Of a stretch of DNA of 64,000 nt, positions 10,123 to 19,522 are shown in pieces. The stretch covers positions 1 to 64,000 of the forward strand of contig CAITIE010000075.1 in the NCBI GenBank assembly GCA_903892355.1, read 5' to 3'. The position numbers were made by a program, and so were the translations under genes. Below the pieces are notes generated by a model. It had not been told where the DNA came from. It searched no databases and worked only from the letters and a program-made list of their open reading frames with translations. This DNA comes from an uncultured Pirellula sp. (GTDB lineage Bacteria; Planctomycetota; Planctomycetia; Pirellulales; Pirellulaceae). Every line of letters starts with the position of its first letter. Within the stretch, counting starts at the first letter, position 1.

Positions 10123-11658
10123 TTATTGAGCGGTTACGTTGGAGTTGTACGTGCCACGTCGCGACAGTTCGACCAGATCACCAAAGTTGAGCTCTGAACG
10201 ATTGAGCCCAAGGATACTGATTTGAGTGTCGATACCAACTGCGGGGGCCGCCGTGATCGAACCAGACTTGGGAGACAGTCGAACGATGTACGAGTTTAGA
10301 TCCGTTAGGTTTTGTGGAGCCCCGACTGCGAGTGCAGATTCGAAACCATAGCGATTACGAGCCAGTATTTGCGGCGAGGGGTCCAAAGGCATCGAAACTT
10401 TGTCGATCTTGCCAATATGCAAGAAAATATCCTGCACCGCATCGATGCGGACCAAATTACCGGTGTAGTTCGTATTTCCACCCGTAGAGTTGCGATCGTT
10501 CGCCCACACATGAGAGAGGTTTCCCTCAGGAGAGAAAACGATGTAAATCGGCCGCAATTGCTGAGGCAGAAGTGGAGTCATCGAGTTACCAATCCAATCC
10601 GATGCGAAACGCACTCGGTAATCAGATAAGCTTCCAGCCACGGTCGGATCAATTAAAGTTTGCTTATCTGCTGGGGTGTTTGACGAACCTCGTCGCATCC
10701 CTGCAAAGCCACTCAAAGAGAGATCGATACAAATACCTCGGGGCAGTTGCACCATCTCAGAAAACACTGGCTTCGGTCGACTGTAGATTTTGAACGAGGT
10801 GTACGATGTACCTGTTGCAATCTCTTCGTAAGGTTCTATCGCTCGCTCTCCGCGACCTTCAAACCCGCGTTCGTTCATAACTGAAAACCAAATCGATCCA
10901 TCGCCTCCGGGCGCTGGAGCAAAGTGCTGACGATGCGTATTCGGGTTGAGAGGCGAGACGATCGTAAACCGGCGTTTGGAGCTTCCGAAACTGATTTCCG
11001 CACCATTGACGAGATACTCACCTAGCAAACGGGGAAGATCTACGGACGGATTGGATGCAACACGGAAGATTCGAACTTCTGGCCATCCTGCATTTTGATC
11101 CGCATCGATCAACTGATCCTGTCCCGTATACCCTCCTGGGTTCGGGATGGCAGGATTCAATCCATCTCCGGGGGTTCGCGCGGTTATCGTGACCGGTGCC
11201 GAGAGCATCGCCTCGGTTACAGGCATTGGTTCCTCGGCGAGACTCATGCGAATGCAGGAGTTATAAGGCACCCAGTTCGTATCGGGTGAAATAATGGAGC
11301 CCGAGGCTGTCTCTGAAACATAGCCTCCTGATCCACCGTTTGCCGTCGGATCCCACTGTGCACGTGACGACAGTCTCTCCAACACAACCGCCACCGATCT
11401 GTTTTTGCCAATTGCCCTCGCTCGAGCCGCATCGACAAAATTGCGCACAATGATTGCTGCTTGGCTGGATTTTCGATCCGTTAAGACCGACTTCACCGAT
11501 GGCAATACAACTGCAGCCAAGACCGACACCACGCCAACGACAACCAACAATTCAACGAGCGTCAAGCCACGTCGGCGATACGCTCGCTTCAAAACTGGAG
11601 TTCGTATCCCTACAGCCATCGCAAAATGAGGATTGGTTTCAAGATGAGACTGGATCAT
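10123..11658 (-). CDS. GspH-like pseudopilin
   Basis: The 511-residue protein has a 30-residue basic leader ending RRRG, then [24 protein letters not shown] with Glu5, followed by a region (SSQAAIIVRNFVDAARARAIG) like the GspH N-terminal helix extension where residues after the helix run into an A/R-rich segment. GspH is about 170 residues, so the globular part is greatly enlarged. The start at 11658 overlaps the preceding stop as ATGA, suggesting translational coupling; ATG 11619 is an alternative that gives a shorter leader but has no clear ribosome site. Confidence 0.75.
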   Translation of the reverse strand: MIQSHLETNPHFAMAVGIRTPVLKRAYRRRGLTLVELLVVVGVVSVLAAVVLPSVKSVLTDRKSSQAAIIVRNFVDAARARAIGKNRSVAVVLERLSSRAQWDPTANGGSGGYVSETASGSIISPDTNWVPYNSCIRMSLAEEPMPVTEAMLSAPVTITARTPGDGLNPAIPNPGGYTGQDQLIDADQNAGWPEVRIFRVASNPSVDLPRLLGEYLVNGAEISFGSSKRRFTIVSPLNPNTHRQHFAPAPGGDGSIWFSVMNERGFEGRGERAIEPYEEIATGTSYTSFKIYSRPKPVFSEMVQLPRGICIDLSLSGFAGMRRGSSNTPADKQTLIDPTVAGSLSDYRVRFASDWIGNSMTPLLPQQLRPIYIVFSPEGNLSHVWANDRNSTGGNTNYTGNLVRIDAVQDIFLHIGKIDKVSMPLDPSPQILARNRYGFESALAVGAPQNLTDLNSYIVRLSPKSGSITAAPAVGIDTQISILGLNRSELNFGDLVELSRRGTYNSNVTAQ

Positions 11659-12869
11659 TGCGAAGCACCGTTGATGTCGAAATTCGTGACGTCATCTTTA
11701 AATGCCGTGGGATTAATGACGGCCCCAAGTCTGTAGATCGATAAGTCGTCGTTCGACAACGGAGGACGAGGGCGTGGATACCAGGGGTCGGGCGTCGACA
11801 CAATTCCATACGGTGTCGGAAAAAACACATCCCGTGCCGAACGCGATCCGCTCAAGGCATACCCATTCACCGGAGTCGGGATTGTTGATGGATCCAACTC
11901 AAAGCGTTGACCAAAGACACCGTCGACACCAGGAGAAACGACCAGAGGAAATGTGCCGATATCTGGAATCAGAACCTTTGCGTCTCCAGAAGCATTCGGC
12001 CTCAGTCCCGGATCGACCTTCATCCGATCGATCGAATCACCGCTGAAACGACTGACTTTCGTGACCGGATCAATGAGGGCTGGATCCAGCAAGTCCGGAT
12101 GGTACCGTAAAGTACTCGGAAAACCCGACGGCCAACGCACCCATTGAATGGGCCGACGGTATGCATCGAGAAACTCGTTAAACCCATCTTTATCCGTATC
12201 ACCAACTTCCGTTCGACCAAACAGCTCCATCGCAGAGGAACCATTCATAGTTGAATCTTCAATGATGAGATATAGAAGTTCTGAATTGGCATTGGTTGTT
12301 TCCCAACCTTGAACGGGTACCAAGGGAACGGTCCCTGCAACACTCAATTTCTGCATGATCCGCATCGCGCGATTGGATGCGCCCAGTTGTGCATAGACTG
12401 GGAAAAATCCACCGCTCGTCTGTGACACAAGGCCCGTGCCACGCACTGTCGTTGTGGGCATGCCTTGCGACTGAACCGTGGCGTACGTCCAACGGATATC
12501 ATCTGGATGATCCGGCATCTCTAAACAAATCAACTCTCGCATTGCCAATAACCGGGCTCGCTCTAATAAAACCGTAGCAGGTTCGTATCCCGCATCATTT
12601 TGCGTTAGCGCTGGAATTGCATTCCCCGGAATCGGGGTAACAAACGAAACAGGAGTGTTCTCATACTCCTGTAGCCGCGTGTTGAGCACCTCCGTGATTT
12701 TTCGAATCGTGCTCTGCGTCTTAATGTTGGACGCCTCGCTTGCGGCGCCTCGATATGCGACAAGGAACATGCCCGCGACAGTCGCCATGATACTGATCGT
12801 GACGAGCAATTCGACGAGGGTAAAACCGCGTTTTTGTCTCCGAATCCTTTGATTTTTTACAATTATCAT
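11655..12869 (-). CDS. Type II/IV prepilin-like protein
   Basis: A 404-residue protein whose leader (MIIVKNQRIRRQKRG) precedes [24 protein letters not shown], an unmistakable prepilin cleavage site and helix with Glu5. The remainder is unrecognised. ATG 12869 gives a normal 15-residue leader; a GTG at 12914 overlapping the previous stop (GTGA) is possible but would give a 30-residue leader. It overlaps the next gene by 4 bp. Probably a minor pseudopilin of the same pilus-like fibre as its neighbours. Confidence 0.75.
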   Translation of the reverse strand: MIIVKNQRIRRQKRGFTLVELLVTISIMATVAGMFLVAYRGAASEASNIKTQSTIRKITEVLNTRLQEYENTPVSFVTPIPGNAIPALTQNDAGYEPATVLLERARLLAMRELICLEMPDHPDDIRWTYATVQSQGMPTTTVRGTGLVSQTSGGFFPVYAQLGASNRAMRIMQKLSVAGTVPLVPVQGWETTNANSELLYLIIEDSTMNGSSAMELFGRTEVGDTDKDGFNEFLDAYRRPIQWVRWPSGFPSTLRYHPDLLDPALIDPVTKVSRFSGDSIDRMKVDPGLRPNASGDAKVLIPDIGTFPLVVSPGVDGVFGQRFELDPSTIPTPVNGYALSGSRSARDVFFPTPYGIVSTPDPWYPRPRPPLSNDDLSIYRLGAVINPTAFKDDVTNFDINGASQ

Positions 12870-12910
12870 GGTCTCAATTCCGTTCCTATGGTCGCTCACG
12901 TAGAACAATA

Positions 12911-14017
12911 TCACGGAGACTCAGCAAATGTCGGGCCATCGATGAAGTTGGAGATGTTGTCATCGCCCGGACGCAATGCTCCGAACTCGGGTAGGTAGTA
13001 CTTGATCGCCGATGGCACCGCAGGTGCAAAAAATAAGCCCGTAGTCGTGTCTCGGGGGCAGGCAACACCACCGGGACAAGTAAACAAATACAGTGCGTTG
13101 TTCGAGATCACGCTAGCTACCGATTGACAACCATAGAGTTTGTCATATCCAGCGTTTAAGATCTGGAACGTTTTGTCGTTCGCATACCGCTGCGGCTTAA
13201 CCGCTCCAGCGAATGCCGAGTTGACGTCATTGGCGAGAAATGGCCTCGCGCAATTGGCAGATGAAGCTACTAAGCCTGGAATGTAGAAGTTGTAATAGCC
13301 GCCAGTCATCGTGTAGGTTCGACTGTCGAAATAGACAATCGGAACGCCGCCCTGTTGGATTGTCGGCCCATTGCCGATGTAAACAGGCAATAAATCATTG
13401 GCGACTCCCTCGTTGTAAAGTGTTTCGTCTGTGGAGGTGGTCCCGTCCGAACTTAACGTCAATCGATTGGTTTTGAACTCGAAGAACGAGTTCTCTCGCT
13501 GAGTGTTGTAAACAAACGCACTGCCAACTGCCCGAAAAGGACCCCCCGGTCCAGTCAATGGACGCTGAGGATCGTTGCTGAAACCACCCAGGAAGAAAAC
13601 CAATGCCTCTGCCGAATCGAACACCCGACCTCCCAATGGATGAGAGCCGGTTAAATCATTGTCGTTGCGAACATAAGCATTGACCGCGAAATTCGCAGGA
13701 TTCAGCATGTTCAGCTCGGTGATCAAAATATTCGGAAACGCTTTCCGCAGGTGTGCCTCCACTACCGGCCACGAACTCCCATCCGGTGGGTAATCACCGT
13801 ACTTGGTTCGATACGCCTCAACTGCCGACGCTATGCTCGCGATCTCGGCGGTCTGAGCCCTCTTAAGAATTGAAATGCGCGCCGCGTTGACGCCCCAGGA
13901 AAGGAGACCCACCAAGATCCCTAAAATCGCGATCACAATCAGGAGCTCGACGAGGGTGAAGCCTTGTCGGAATGTCCGTTTTCCTGCCCCGAAGTATTGA
14001 TGCATTGGCCGAGTCAT
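12911..14017 (-). CDS. GspG-like prepilin
   Basis: The 368-residue protein has leader MTRPMHQYFGAGKRTFRQG, then FTLVELLIVIAILGILVGLLSWGV with Glu5. After the helix comes EIASIASAVEAYRTKYGDYPPD, which matches the GspG-type pattern where a helix is followed by an Y-x2-x-Y-G-x-Y-P motif. Major pseudopilin GspG is about 145 residues; this one carries an enlarged C-terminal part. ATG 14017 is supported by GAGGG at proper distance; an in-frame TTG at 14047 is less likely. It is the first pilin gene after the GspF gene, a usual position for GspG. Confidence 0.8.
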   Translation of the reverse strand: MTRPMHQYFGAGKRTFRQGFTLVELLIVIAILGILVGLLSWGVNAARISILKRAQTAEIASIASAVEAYRTKYGDYPPDGSSWPVVEAHLRKAFPNILITELNMLNPANFAVNAYVRNDNDLTGSHPLGGRVFDSAEALVFFLGGFSNDPQRPLTGPGGPFRAVGSAFVYNTQRENSFFEFKTNRLTLSSDGTTSTDETLYNEGVANDLLPVYIGNGPTIQQGGVPIVYFDSRTYTMTGGYYNFYIPGLVASSANCARPFLANDVNSAFAGAVKPQRYANDKTFQILNAGYDKLYGCQSVASVISNNALYLFTCPGGVACPRDTTTGLFFAPAVPSAIKYYLPEFGALRPGDDNISNFIDGPTFAESP

Positions 14018-14114
14018 GCGATTGCCCTCGCGATAACGATTGTTCAAGTGAAAAGTTATTCCGTGTGAGCCGTAGCAAAAGCCCGACGGCTGTTCTGTGG
14101 ATTGTGTTGCCGGG

Positions 14115-15587
14115 TTACTTGCTCAAGCTGGTGATCAAGGAGATCAGGGGCATGAACAAGGAGACGACGATGAAGCCGACCGCGACCCCAAGGAATACGA
14201 TGAGCAACGGCTCGATCAGCTTCGTCAAACCTTCGGTCATGACGCTGACTTCTTCATCGTAGTTGTCGGCGATCTTGTAGAGCATCGTGTCGAGCTCGCC
14301 CGTCTCTTCACCGACGTCGATCATGTTCACCACCAGATCGTCGATCACGCGAGAGCGTGTCTTCAACATGTACATCGCAGCGCATATAAATGCGCCGATA
14401 CCTATCGCGCCGAGACTCATGAAGAGCAACTGGGTCGAACCACCCGCGTTCTGCTTGCTGACCCCACCGTCCGATTTTTTGCCCGCTCCACGGCCCGCGG
14501 TCAGTGCAACCGACAGCATCATGATTCCAGGGAACATCCCCATCCAAACCCAATAGAACAACGCCATCGGATGGAACCCCAAGTAGGAGTTCTCCTTCAT
14601 GGGCTTGGCAATCGTTTCCCCTTCGCGGATCGCGTCGTTGACCTTGGAAAAAATCCGTTCAAACATCGCGTTGCCGGACGTTTCTCGCGTGATGTTGAGG
14701 GCTTCCAAAATCGGAACACCAGACGTCACCAACGTACCCAGCGTTCGCGTCGTTCGAGCCAGAATGTTCTTTTCCACCAAATTGCCAAAGACCGGCACCT
14801 TGATGATGAACATGTCATAACCCATCCTCCCATGCTTGAATTTCCGGATCAGCTTGCCAATCAACCAAATCACGACGGGCAACAAGAACATCAGCCAGAA
14901 ATAATTGACGACGTAGTCGCTCATTGCGATGAGTAGGACTGTCGGCGCTGGCAACGTCAGATCGAACTCCTCGAACATTTTCTTGAACGTCGGAACGATG
15001 GCGTACATAATCCCCGCCAAAATACCGACCGCCACGAGGACGACCGCGACGGGGTAAATCATCGCCCCTTTGACCTTCCGCTTCAGAGACTCGGCCCGTT
15101 CCAGGAACTCAGCCAGACGTTGCAGAATCGTTTCGAGAGCACCACCGGCCTCACCGGCCTTGATCATGTTCACATACAACCGGCTGAATACCTTGGGGCA
15201 TTTCGACATCGACTCCGACAACGTCGAACCGGTCTCAATTTCATCGCAGACATCCATCAACGCGTTCTTGAGTTTGCTACCACCCTTGATGTTGTTCTCC
15301 AGAATTCGGAGGGATCGCAAAATGGGAAGGCCGGCGTCCTGAAGGATCGACAACTGCCGCGTGAAGGTGCAAATGTGCTTGGTCTTAGCACCACCCATGG
15401 CGAACGGGCGTTTCTTCTTGCCACCTGCCGTGGTCGTCTTCGTCGCTCCCTTTTTCAGCGAAAGCTTCGTAACGAAGTAACCCATCTGGCGGATGGTATT
15501 CTGCGCATCCTCTTCGCTTGGGGCCTCAATGACGTCCTTGATCTCCTGGCCCGTTCGGTCCATCGCCTCGAATTGAAACATTGGCAT
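14115..15587 (-). CDS. GspF/PilC inner-membrane platform protein
   Basis: GspF/PilC is the inner-membrane platform that couples the assembly ATPases to pilin addition. Two T2SSF domains are visible: the first (about residues 70-200) ends in FSRLYVNMIKAGEAGG, the second ends in LVVNMIDVGEETGELD; hydrophobic helices separate them and another closes the protein (SLFMPLISLIT). At 490 residues it is about 80 longer than usual. The extra length is an insertion in the second domain between GETIAKPMKENS and the VVNMIDVGE motif, holding two additional hydrophobic stretches. GAGGG lies before the ATG. It sits between the ATPase genes and the pilin genes. Confidence 0.9.
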   Translation of the reverse strand: MPMFQFEAMDRTGQEIKDVIEAPSEEDAQNTIRQMGYFVTKLSLKKGATKTTTAGGKKKRPFAMGGAKTKHICTFTRQLSILQDAGLPILRSLRILENNIKGGSKLKNALMDVCDEIETGSTLSESMSKCPKVFSRLYVNMIKAGEAGGALETILQRLAEFLERAESLKRKVKGAMIYPVAVVLVAVGILAGIMYAIVPTFKKMFEEFDLTLPAPTVLLIAMSDYVVNYFWLMFLLPVVIWLIGKLIRKFKHGRMGYDMFIIKVPVFGNLVEKNILARTTRTLGTLVTSGVPILEALNITRETSGNAMFERIFSKVNDAIREGETIAKPMKENSYLGFHPMALFYWVWMGMFPGIMMLSVALTAGRGAGKKSDGGVSKQNAGGSTQLLFMSLGAIGIGAFICAAMYMLKTRSRVIDDLVVNMIDVGEETGELDTMLYKIADNYDEEVSVMTEGLTKLIEPLLIVFLGVAVGFIVVSLFMPLISLITSLSK

Positions 15588-15730
15588 GGTGTAGCCCTCA
15601 ATTACTCGCTGTAAAAAGCGTCCTCACGTGATTCTCTAACCGCCACGATCCCCGCCACCGTCGCTGATGCGGAGTTCGAACCGGTCGTCGTTCCGTTCGC
15701 GACCGGGGTACCCCGGTGCGAAACGCCATT

Positions 15731-15769
15731 GGAAAAGTTGGATTGGAAAAGCTGGATTGGAAAAGTGGA
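15731..15769. repeat. 14-bp tandem repeat, ~3 copies
   Basis: Units of 14 bp (ggaaaagttggatt) run 15731-15744 and 15745-15758 with a partial third copy. It lies in the 431-bp gap 15588-16018 upstream of the GspF gene, which otherwise holds the GCTAGCGC-type repeat described next and no convincing gene. Confidence 0.85.
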
Positions 15770-15921
15770 CAGGGCACCGTACGGGACGGTAGCTCGAATC
15801 CGTTGCTGGTTTCAAAAAGGAGCGGGCGGATACCCTTATTGTTTGCGGACCGGGGCGATCGGTCCATTTTTAAGGTCTTTTTTTGAAAGCCTTGGAATTT
15901 TCGGGATGGTTTTGCCAGTGC

Positions 15922-16012
15922 TGAGGGGGAACCGGCCGCTAGCGCGTTGCCGCTCACGGAGGGGAAACCGGCCGCTAGCGCGTTGCCGCTCACGGAGGGG
16001 AACCGGTTGCAG
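15922..16012. repeat. GCTAGCGC-type repeat, 2.5 copies of ~36 bp
   Basis: Two almost identical units of about 36 bp contain CCGGCCGCTAGCGCGTTGCC followed by GCTCACGGAGGGG; a third is cut after the AACCGG. The array ends a few bases from the stop of the PilB-type ATPase gene. The GCTAGCGC core recurs upstream of pilT at 19180-19345 and, as GCGTTAGCCGC, at 23320-23361, so this is a dispersed family. I associate such repeats with planctomycete intergenic DNA, from memory. Confidence 0.85.
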
Positions 16013-16018
16013 GGAACG

Positions 16019-17734
16019 TTAGCCGTCGTGGACGGTCTCGCGCACCACCTCCTCAGCCGTTGTCAGGCCTTGGAAAACGAATTGGGTTCCGTACTCGCGA
16101 AGGGTAATCATCCCATAGTGGACGGCTTTGTCTCGGAGTTCGTCGGTGGTGACGTTTCGGATGATCATGTCCCGGAGATCGTCGTTCATGACCATGAGTT
16201 CGAACAATCCGATCCGTCCCTTGTAGCCGGTGTTGTTGCAGTTGTCGCAGCCCTTGCCCCGGTAGAACTTGGAGGCTTTGCTCTTCTCTTCATCCACCCC
16301 GAGTTCTTGGAGGACCTCCAAAGGTGGCTCGACTTCTTCGCGGCATTTCGAGCAGATCCGCCGCACGAGCCGCTGGGCCAGGATGGCTTCGACGGTCGCG
16401 GTGATCAAGAACGTTGGGATTCCCATGTCCTTCATCCGAGTGATCGTGCTGGGTGCGTCGTTGGTGTGAAGGGTGCTAAAGACCAAGTGCCCGGTCAATG
16501 AAGCTTGGACGGCGATCTCCGCAGTTTCCAAGTCGCGGATCTCTCCCACGAGGATGACGTCGGGATCTTGCCGCAGGATCGCTCGCAAGCAAGATGCAAA
16601 CGTAACACCGATATCATGATCGATCTGGATTTGAACAATTCCATCGATGTCGTATTCCACCGGATCTTCGGTCGTGATCAGTTTGTCGTGGATCTCATTC
16701 AGCTCCGACAAGGCCGAGTAGAGGGTTGTGGTTTTTCCAGATCCGGTCGGACCGGTCACCAAAACGATCCCGTTGGGTCGCTTCATGATGACCCTGAAGT
16801 CATTCATAGTTTTTTCGTCCATCCCAACTTTGGTGAGGGACAAATTGACCACCGTTCGGTCCAAGATCCGCATAACAACGCTCTCGCCGAACATGGTTGG
16901 CAAGACGCTGACGCGAAGGTCGACAGGGTGACCACCGACCATCAACTCAATCCGTCCGTCTTGAGGCAAGCGTCGTTCGGCGATATCGAGGTTTGCCATA
17001 ACCTTGATCCGCGTCGTGATCGCGAATGCCAAGTGGCGGGGCGGGGGAACCATCTCATAGAGGACCCCTTCGGCCTTGATCCGAATCCGGAACTCATCCT
17101 CAAACGGTTCAAAGTGAATGTCGCTCGCGTGGTCCTTGATCGCCAGAAGTAGAACCAGGTTTAGCAGTTTCCGAACAGGTGCACTGTCCGCCAATGCTTC
17201 TAAACCGTCGAGGTCGAATTTGTCCGTGTCCAACTTGCTCGCTGCCGCAAAGAGTTCCTCATCCGCAGCAAGCTCTGCGACGATCTTCTCAACGCTTAAG
17301 CTTTCCGAGGAATAGAAACGATCGATCGACGCTTTGATCTCTCGCTCGGTCGCAACCACCATCTCGATATCGAGCCCCAAGAACGTCCTGAGTTCGTCTT
17401 GGATGGTCAAGTTCTGGGGGTCGCATGTCGCCACCGTCAACTTATGACCATCGAATCGCACCGGGATGACGCGGTAGAGTTGCGCCATCGTTTCGGTGAG
17501 GCGTTCGATCAGTTCCTTAGGGATAGGCGTATCGCCGAGCGAAACCACCTTCATGTTCATCTGTTCACCGAGCGCTTGCGCCAGTTGCTCGTCGGTGATG
17601 AGGGCCATGTCCTCGGCCAATTTTCCGAACAGAATCCCTGGTTGCTGCTGCTGTTCCTCGATCAAAAGCTGCAATTGATCGTCGGTGATGAAACCCATGT
17701 CAACAAAGATCTGACCGATTTTACGTGCTGCCAT
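16019..17734 (-). CDS. GspE/PilB-type assembly ATPase
   Basis: A cytoplasmic hexameric ATPase that drives pilin polymerisation. The N-terminal 140 residues form a MshE/PilB-N-like domain (MAARKIGQIFVDMGFITDDQ). Walker A GPTGSGKTTTLYSAL is near residue 330, the Asp-box TTEDPVEYDIDG follows, Walker B is VILVGEIRDLETAE, and a His box contains FSTLHTNDAP. A four-cysteine zinc site (CSKC near 463, CDNC near 498) marks the GspE/PilB subfamily. Length 571 is normal. It lies downstream of pilT and upstream of the GspF gene, and is a paralogue of the ATPase at 19523-21304. Confidence 0.92.
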   Translation of the reverse strand: MAARKIGQIFVDMGFITDDQLQLLIEEQQQQPGILFGKLAEDMALITDEQLAQALGEQMNMKVVSLGDTPIPKELIERLTETMAQLYRVIPVRFDGHKLTVATCDPQNLTIQDELRTFLGLDIEMVVATEREIKASIDRFYSSESLSVEKIVAELAADEELFAAASKLDTDKFDLDGLEALADSAPVRKLLNLVLLLAIKDHASDIHFEPFEDEFRIRIKAEGVLYEMVPPPRHLAFAITTRIKVMANLDIAERRLPQDGRIELMVGGHPVDLRVSVLPTMFGESVVMRILDRTVVNLSLTKVGMDEKTMNDFRVIMKRPNGIVLVTGPTGSGKTTTLYSALSELNEIHDKLITTEDPVEYDIDGIVQIQIDHDIGVTFASCLRAILRQDPDVILVGEIRDLETAEIAVQASLTGHLVFSTLHTNDAPSTITRMKDMGIPTFLITATVEAILAQRLVRRICSKCREEVEPPLEVLQELGVDEEKSKASKFYRGKGCDNCNNTGYKGRIGLFELMVMNDDLRDMIIRNVTTDELRDKAVHYGMITLREYGTQFVFQGLTTAEEVVRETVHDG

Positions 17735-17795
17735 TGGGAGTCTGAGCCTCGGGTGCTAAGTAAGCTTGGTTGAAAAGGTTTTTGAATCGAAAAGG

Positions 17796-17857
17796 AACAC
17801 GGGATGTGCCGTGTTGTTTTGTGATGTTTATCCCGTTATCCCGAAGTGCTTTCGGGA
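17796..17857. terminator. Two stem-loops between pilT and the downstream ATPase gene
   Basis: AACACGG (17796-17802) pairs with CCGTGTT (17809-17815); TCCCGAA (17839-17845) pairs with TTCGGGA (17851-17857). On the minus strand the first hairpin is followed by CCTTTTC, a weak terminator-like tail. They may attenuate transcription out of pilT rather than fully stop it. Confidence 0.4.
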
Positions 17858-17874
17858 ACCAAGGCTATGCGATA

Positions 17875-18993
17875 TCAGCTTCCGTGATCGAAATCTTCCT
17901 CGGCTTGCTCTTCGTCTTCGATGCCGCGTCTCGCGTTGACAATACGCTTCGCCAAATCGTCGGGTCGGTGAGCTTTCACGAGAATGTCCTCGACGGTGAC
18001 TTTGCCGTCCCGCCAAAGGTTGTACAGCGAGTCATCCATGAGTTGCATACCGAACTTGGCACCCGTTTGGATCGCAGATCCGATACGGAATGTTTTGTTT
18101 TCGCGGATGAGGTTGGCAATACCGGGAGTCACGACGAGGACTTCGTAAGCAGCACAGCGTCCACCTCCGATTCGGGGTACCAGGCCCTGTGCAACAACAC
18201 CGAGCAAGCTCGTCGAAAGCTGGGTTCGGATTTGGTCTTGAAGGTTCCCAGGGAACGCATCGATCAACCGGTTCACGGTGCCTTGAGCGCTGTTCGTGTG
18301 CAACGTCCCGAACACGATGTGACCCGTCTCAGCAGCGCTGATCGCCGCCGAGATCGTTTCCAAGTCTCGCATTTCACCGACGAGGATACAGTCTGGGTCC
18401 TGACGCAACGCGCGTCGAATCGCCTCAGAGAAGCTCGGAACATCGACGCCAACTTCGCGCTGATTGATCGTCGATTTTTTGTGCTCGTGATAGAACTCGA
18501 TCGGGTCTTCAATCGTGATGATATGGTGGTCGTGATTGATGTTCAGGTAATCGATCAAGCTCGCGAGGGTGGTACTTTTTCCCGACCCTGTTGGCCCAGT
18601 TACAAGGACCAAACCGCGAGGCCTCAGAACCATCTTGACCACCGACTCGGGCAACCCCAATTGCTCCGGGGTGAGTTTGTCGTTGGGGATCTGACGCAGA
18701 ACCATCGAGATGTTTCCGCGCTGCTTAAAAATGGAAACGCGGAATCGAGCCAAAGTACCGAAGGCAAACCCGAAGTCAGCGCTACCTACTTCCTGAAGCT
18801 CCCGTTGGCAACGCTCTGGAGCGATACTCTTCATCAGTTGAACCGTATCGTCCGGTTCGAGGACCTTGGTCTCGAGTTTGCGCATACGCCCGTGCAGCCG
18901 GAAAACCGGGGGCTGGCCAACGACGATGTGGATGTCGCTGGCCCCTTGCTTAACCGCTGCCTGTAGCAGCTTGTCGATGAGAACTGTTGCCAT
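17875..18993 (-). CDS. pilT: PilT retraction ATPase
   Basis: PilT powers pilus retraction. The 372-residue protein starts MATVLIDKLLQAAVKQGASDIHI, the conserved PilT N-terminus. Walker A GPTGSGKSTTLASLIDYLN lies near residue 137, the Asp box is TIEDPIEF, Walker B is CILVGEMRDLETI, and the His box is FGTLHTNSAQGTVNRLIDAFP. There is no four-cysteine zinc site, unlike PilB. The C-terminal AIRAGE-type motif is not clear. An open frame extends upstream to 19269, but that part is translated repeat DNA (RRALAA units), so ATG 18993 is the start despite a weak ribosome site. Flanked by the two PilB-type ATPases. Confidence 0.93.
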   Translation of the reverse strand: MATVLIDKLLQAAVKQGASDIHIVVGQPPVFRLHGRMRKLETKVLEPDDTVQLMKSIAPERCQRELQEVGSADFGFAFGTLARFRVSIFKQRGNISMVLRQIPNDKLTPEQLGLPESVVKMVLRPRGLVLVTGPTGSGKSTTLASLIDYLNINHDHHIITIEDPIEFYHEHKKSTINQREVGVDVPSFSEAIRRALRQDPDCILVGEMRDLETISAAISAAETGHIVFGTLHTNSAQGTVNRLIDAFPGNLQDQIRTQLSTSLLGVVAQGLVPRIGGGRCAAYEVLVVTPGIANLIRENKTFRIGSAIQTGAKFGMQLMDDSLYNLWRDGKVTVEDILVKAHRPDDLAKRIVNARRGIEDEEQAEEDFDHGS

Positions 18994-19179
18994 TTCGTGA
19001 TCTGTTTCGGGTCTGATGAAGGTCGGGCTACGGGACGACTGTCCCGCTGCGTGCCAACGGCGGGTGCGAGCACGAATTCGCCTCGCACCTCGATTGTACT
19101 CTAGCCGCGTTGGGACTGAACGCGCGGCCTCAAAAAAGGAGCTCGACAAGCAATATTTTTCAAGCAATTCCAGACCACC

Positions 19180-19345
19180 CGCGGCTAGCGCCCTGCGGCT
19201 CACATTGAAACCTGCGTCTAGCGACGTGCGGCAGACACGGAAATCCGCGGCTAGCGCCCTGCGGCTCACATTGAAGCCTGCGGCTCACATTGAAGCCTGC
19301 GGCTCACATTGAAGCCTGCGGCTAGCGCCCTGCGGCTGGCGTAGA
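19180..19345. repeat. GCGGCTAGCGCC / GCGGCTCACATTGAAGCCT repeat cluster
   Basis: Units of 19 bp (gcggctcacattgaagcct) run 19261-19279, 19280-19298 and 19299-19317, with a related unit at 19195-19213, interspersed with GCGGCTAGCGCCCTGCGGCT. This fills much of the 529-bp gap 18994-19522. The rest of the gap (19346-19522) holds a possible 7-bp stem CCAACCG (19360-19366)/CGGTTGG (19390-19396), and no gene. It resembles the repeat at 15922-16012. Confidence 0.88.
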
Positions 19346-19522
19346 AGAAGGGGGGCACGCCAACCGATGAGCCGAATGGCGTAAGCTGCCGGTTGGGGGC
19401 CCTCTCGCTGCGGGCGCCGCCTCTGCTTGCCAGTTCATCAATCCGGGCCGGGCATCGCCGCCCTGGATTTGCTGGATCTAAATCTATATCCGACCGTTAG
19501 GATTCGCCGTTGGGCTTCGCAA

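Noticed and set aside
14097-14936. 279-residue plus-strand frame opposite gspF
   Set aside because: His/Arg/Asp-rich shadow of the GspF gene.
15922-16012. Possible CRISPR or IS end
   Set aside because: Direct units without spacers; no transposase or target-site duplication.
17770-18966. Long plus-strand open frame (398 residues) opposite pilT
   Set aside because: Antisense shadow of a strongly coding gene; composition has no recognisable domain and no ribosome site.
19180-19345. Possible CRISPR array
   Set aside because: Units of 19 bp are adjacent with no unique spacers, and no cas gene is near.
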